From the NCBI GenBank assembly GCA_046091665.1, contig JBJTCD010000068.1, forward strand, positions 1-5,105: DNA of 5,105 bases. The letters are read 5' to 3'. This DNA comes from CAIUPE01 sp046091665. GTDB taxonomy: Bacteria > Pseudomonadota > Alphaproteobacteria > Rhizobiales > Beijerinckiaceae. Shown here in pieces: positions 4,388 through 5,105 of this stretch (positions are counted from its first letter, which is position 1; the number at the start of each line of letters is the position of its first letter). A program made the position numbers and the translations under genes. The notes beneath the pieces are model-generated. The model did no database searches. It had not been told where the DNA came from and saw only the letters and a program-made list of their open reading frames with translations.

Positions 4388-5105
4388 ATGTGGTTGCCAG
4401 GCATGGCATCTCTGAGCGGCTTGCTTGCCGAGTTCTTGGCCAGCATCGCTCCACACAGCGCAAGAAGCCAACCAGACCCGATGATGAGGCGGCACTGACC
4501 GCTGATATCACGGCACTTGCTATCCAGTACGGTCGCTATGGCTATCGCCGGATCACGGCGATGCTGCGACAAAAGGGCTGGAAAGTGAATGCTAAGCGGG
4601 TAGCCCGGATCTGGCGACGTGAGGGGCTGAAAGTACCTTCCAAACAACCCAAGCGCGGACGTCTTTGGCTCAACGACGGATCCTGCGTTCGCTTGCGTCC
4701 CGAATATCCCAACCACATCTGGTCTTACGACTTTGTCGAAGACCGTACGCATGATGGGAGGAAGTATCGAATGCTGAACATCATTGACGAGTTCTCACGA
4801 GAATGCCTGGCGATCAGGATCAACAGGAAGCTCAAGGCAACGGATGTGATCGATGCCTTGTCGGATCTCTTCATACTAAGGGGCATCCCAACGCATATCC
4901 GCTCGGATAACGGCCCGGAGTTTATTGCCCATAACTTACGCGACTGGCTGGCAGCCGTAGGGGCCAAGACCGCCTACATCATGCCCGGTAGCCCTTGGGA
5001 GAATGGCTATTGTGAGAGCTTTAACTCTAAGCTTCGAGATGAGCTTCTGAATGGCGAGATCTTCTACACGCTTAAGGAAGCAAAGATCGTCATCGAGGGT
5101 TGGCG
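4381..5105 (+). CDS. IS3-family transposase OrfB (DDE integrase), copy 2, partial at window end
   Basis: The -1 frame after orfA is open to the window edge. Counted from the GTG at 4381, about 241 residues are present: an N-terminal VLGQHRSTQRKK and YGRYGYRRIT region, then the integrase core with WSYDF (Asp117), IRSDNGPEF (Asp176) and NGYCESF (Glu212). Thirty-five residues separate the second Asp and the Glu, the classical DD(35)E spacing. No frameshift or stop was found, so this is a full catalytic domain apart from roughly 25 missing C-terminal residues. Expression is most likely as an OrfAB fusion by -1 frameshifting, since the frame is open back past the orfA stop; an independent GTG start is an alternative. 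This copy could supply transposase for related elements. Confidence 0.9.
   Translation, partial: MEHVVARHGISERLACRVLGQHRSTQRKKPTRPDDEAALTADITALAIQYGRYGYRRITAMLRQKGWKVNAKRVARIWRREGLKVPSKQPKRGRLWLNDGSCVRLRPEYPNHIWSYDFVEDRTHDGRKYRMLNIIDEFSRECLAIRINRKLKATDVIDALSDLFILRGIPTHIRSDNGPEFIAHNLRDWLAAVGAKTAYIMPGSPWENGYCESFNSKLRDELLNGEIFYTLKEAKIVIEGW

Larger units (their letters stand above)
4019..5105 (+). mobile_element. IS3-family (IS407-type) insertion sequence, copy 2, runs off the window
   Basis: This is the left 1087 bp of an element in the same orientation as copy 1, with orfA, a -1 frame orfB and intact catalytic residues. The left end TGCCCCCTGAAAAGTGGTCC is a standard IS407-type terminus. The bases just outside, GGCC (4015-4018), should be one copy of the 4-bp target duplication usual for this group; the partner lies outside the window. 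By comparison with copy 1, about 200 bp of the element are missing at the right. It is inserted in the transporter gene. The copy looks recently active: every part seen is intact. Confidence 0.9.

Noticed and set aside
1414..5105. A composite transposon carrying the PhyH and transporter genes
   Set aside because: The two elements differ at many OrfB residues and in their ends and junctions, copy 1 shows no target duplication, and copy 2 interrupts the transporter gene, so separate insertions explain the layout better.

Overview
The window looks like accessory DNA from an alphaproteobacterium. The two transposon copies are IS3-family elements of the IS407 type that are common in Rhizobiales and Acetobacteraceae, and the sugar genes have relatives in the same groups. 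Genus cannot be decided from the sequence. Base composition is mixed: the two leftward metabolic genes and most spacers are AT-rich, while both insertion sequences are clearly richer in GC, as expected for independently acquired DNA.

Left part (1-1413): two leftward genes form an apparent operon. The promoter-proximal gene (490-1263) is a short-chain dehydrogenase with a galactitol/threitol-dehydrogenase-like C-terminus. It is followed after 43 bp by an RpiB/LacA/LacB sugar-phosphate isomerase (12-446) with a DSAG signature suggestive of tetrulose-phosphate isomerases. Together they suggest polyol (perhaps tetritol) catabolism: oxidation to a ketose, phosphorylation by a kinase outside the window, then isomerisation.

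Middle (1414-2689): a decayed IS407-type element. Its OrfB has a one-base deletion that destroys the second catalytic Asp, and its OrfA/OrfB junction is altered. Between it and the next gene lies a short coding-like tail that may be the remnant of a disrupted gene.

Right part (2690-5105): a complete rightward PhyH-type Fe(II)/2-oxoglutarate dioxygenase gene (2801-3676). After a spacer carrying a perfect 18-bp palindrome comes the first 67 codons of an MFS transporter gene (3819-4018), cut by a second, better preserved IS407-type element (4019 to beyond the window end). That copy has an intact OrfA, an OrfB open to the window edge with all three DDE residues, and a convincing -1 frameshift signal between them. 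The dioxygenase and broken transporter therefore lie between two directly oriented, related but non-identical IS copies. No RNA gene, CRISPR array or defence system was seen, and nothing here is clearly a new biological system.
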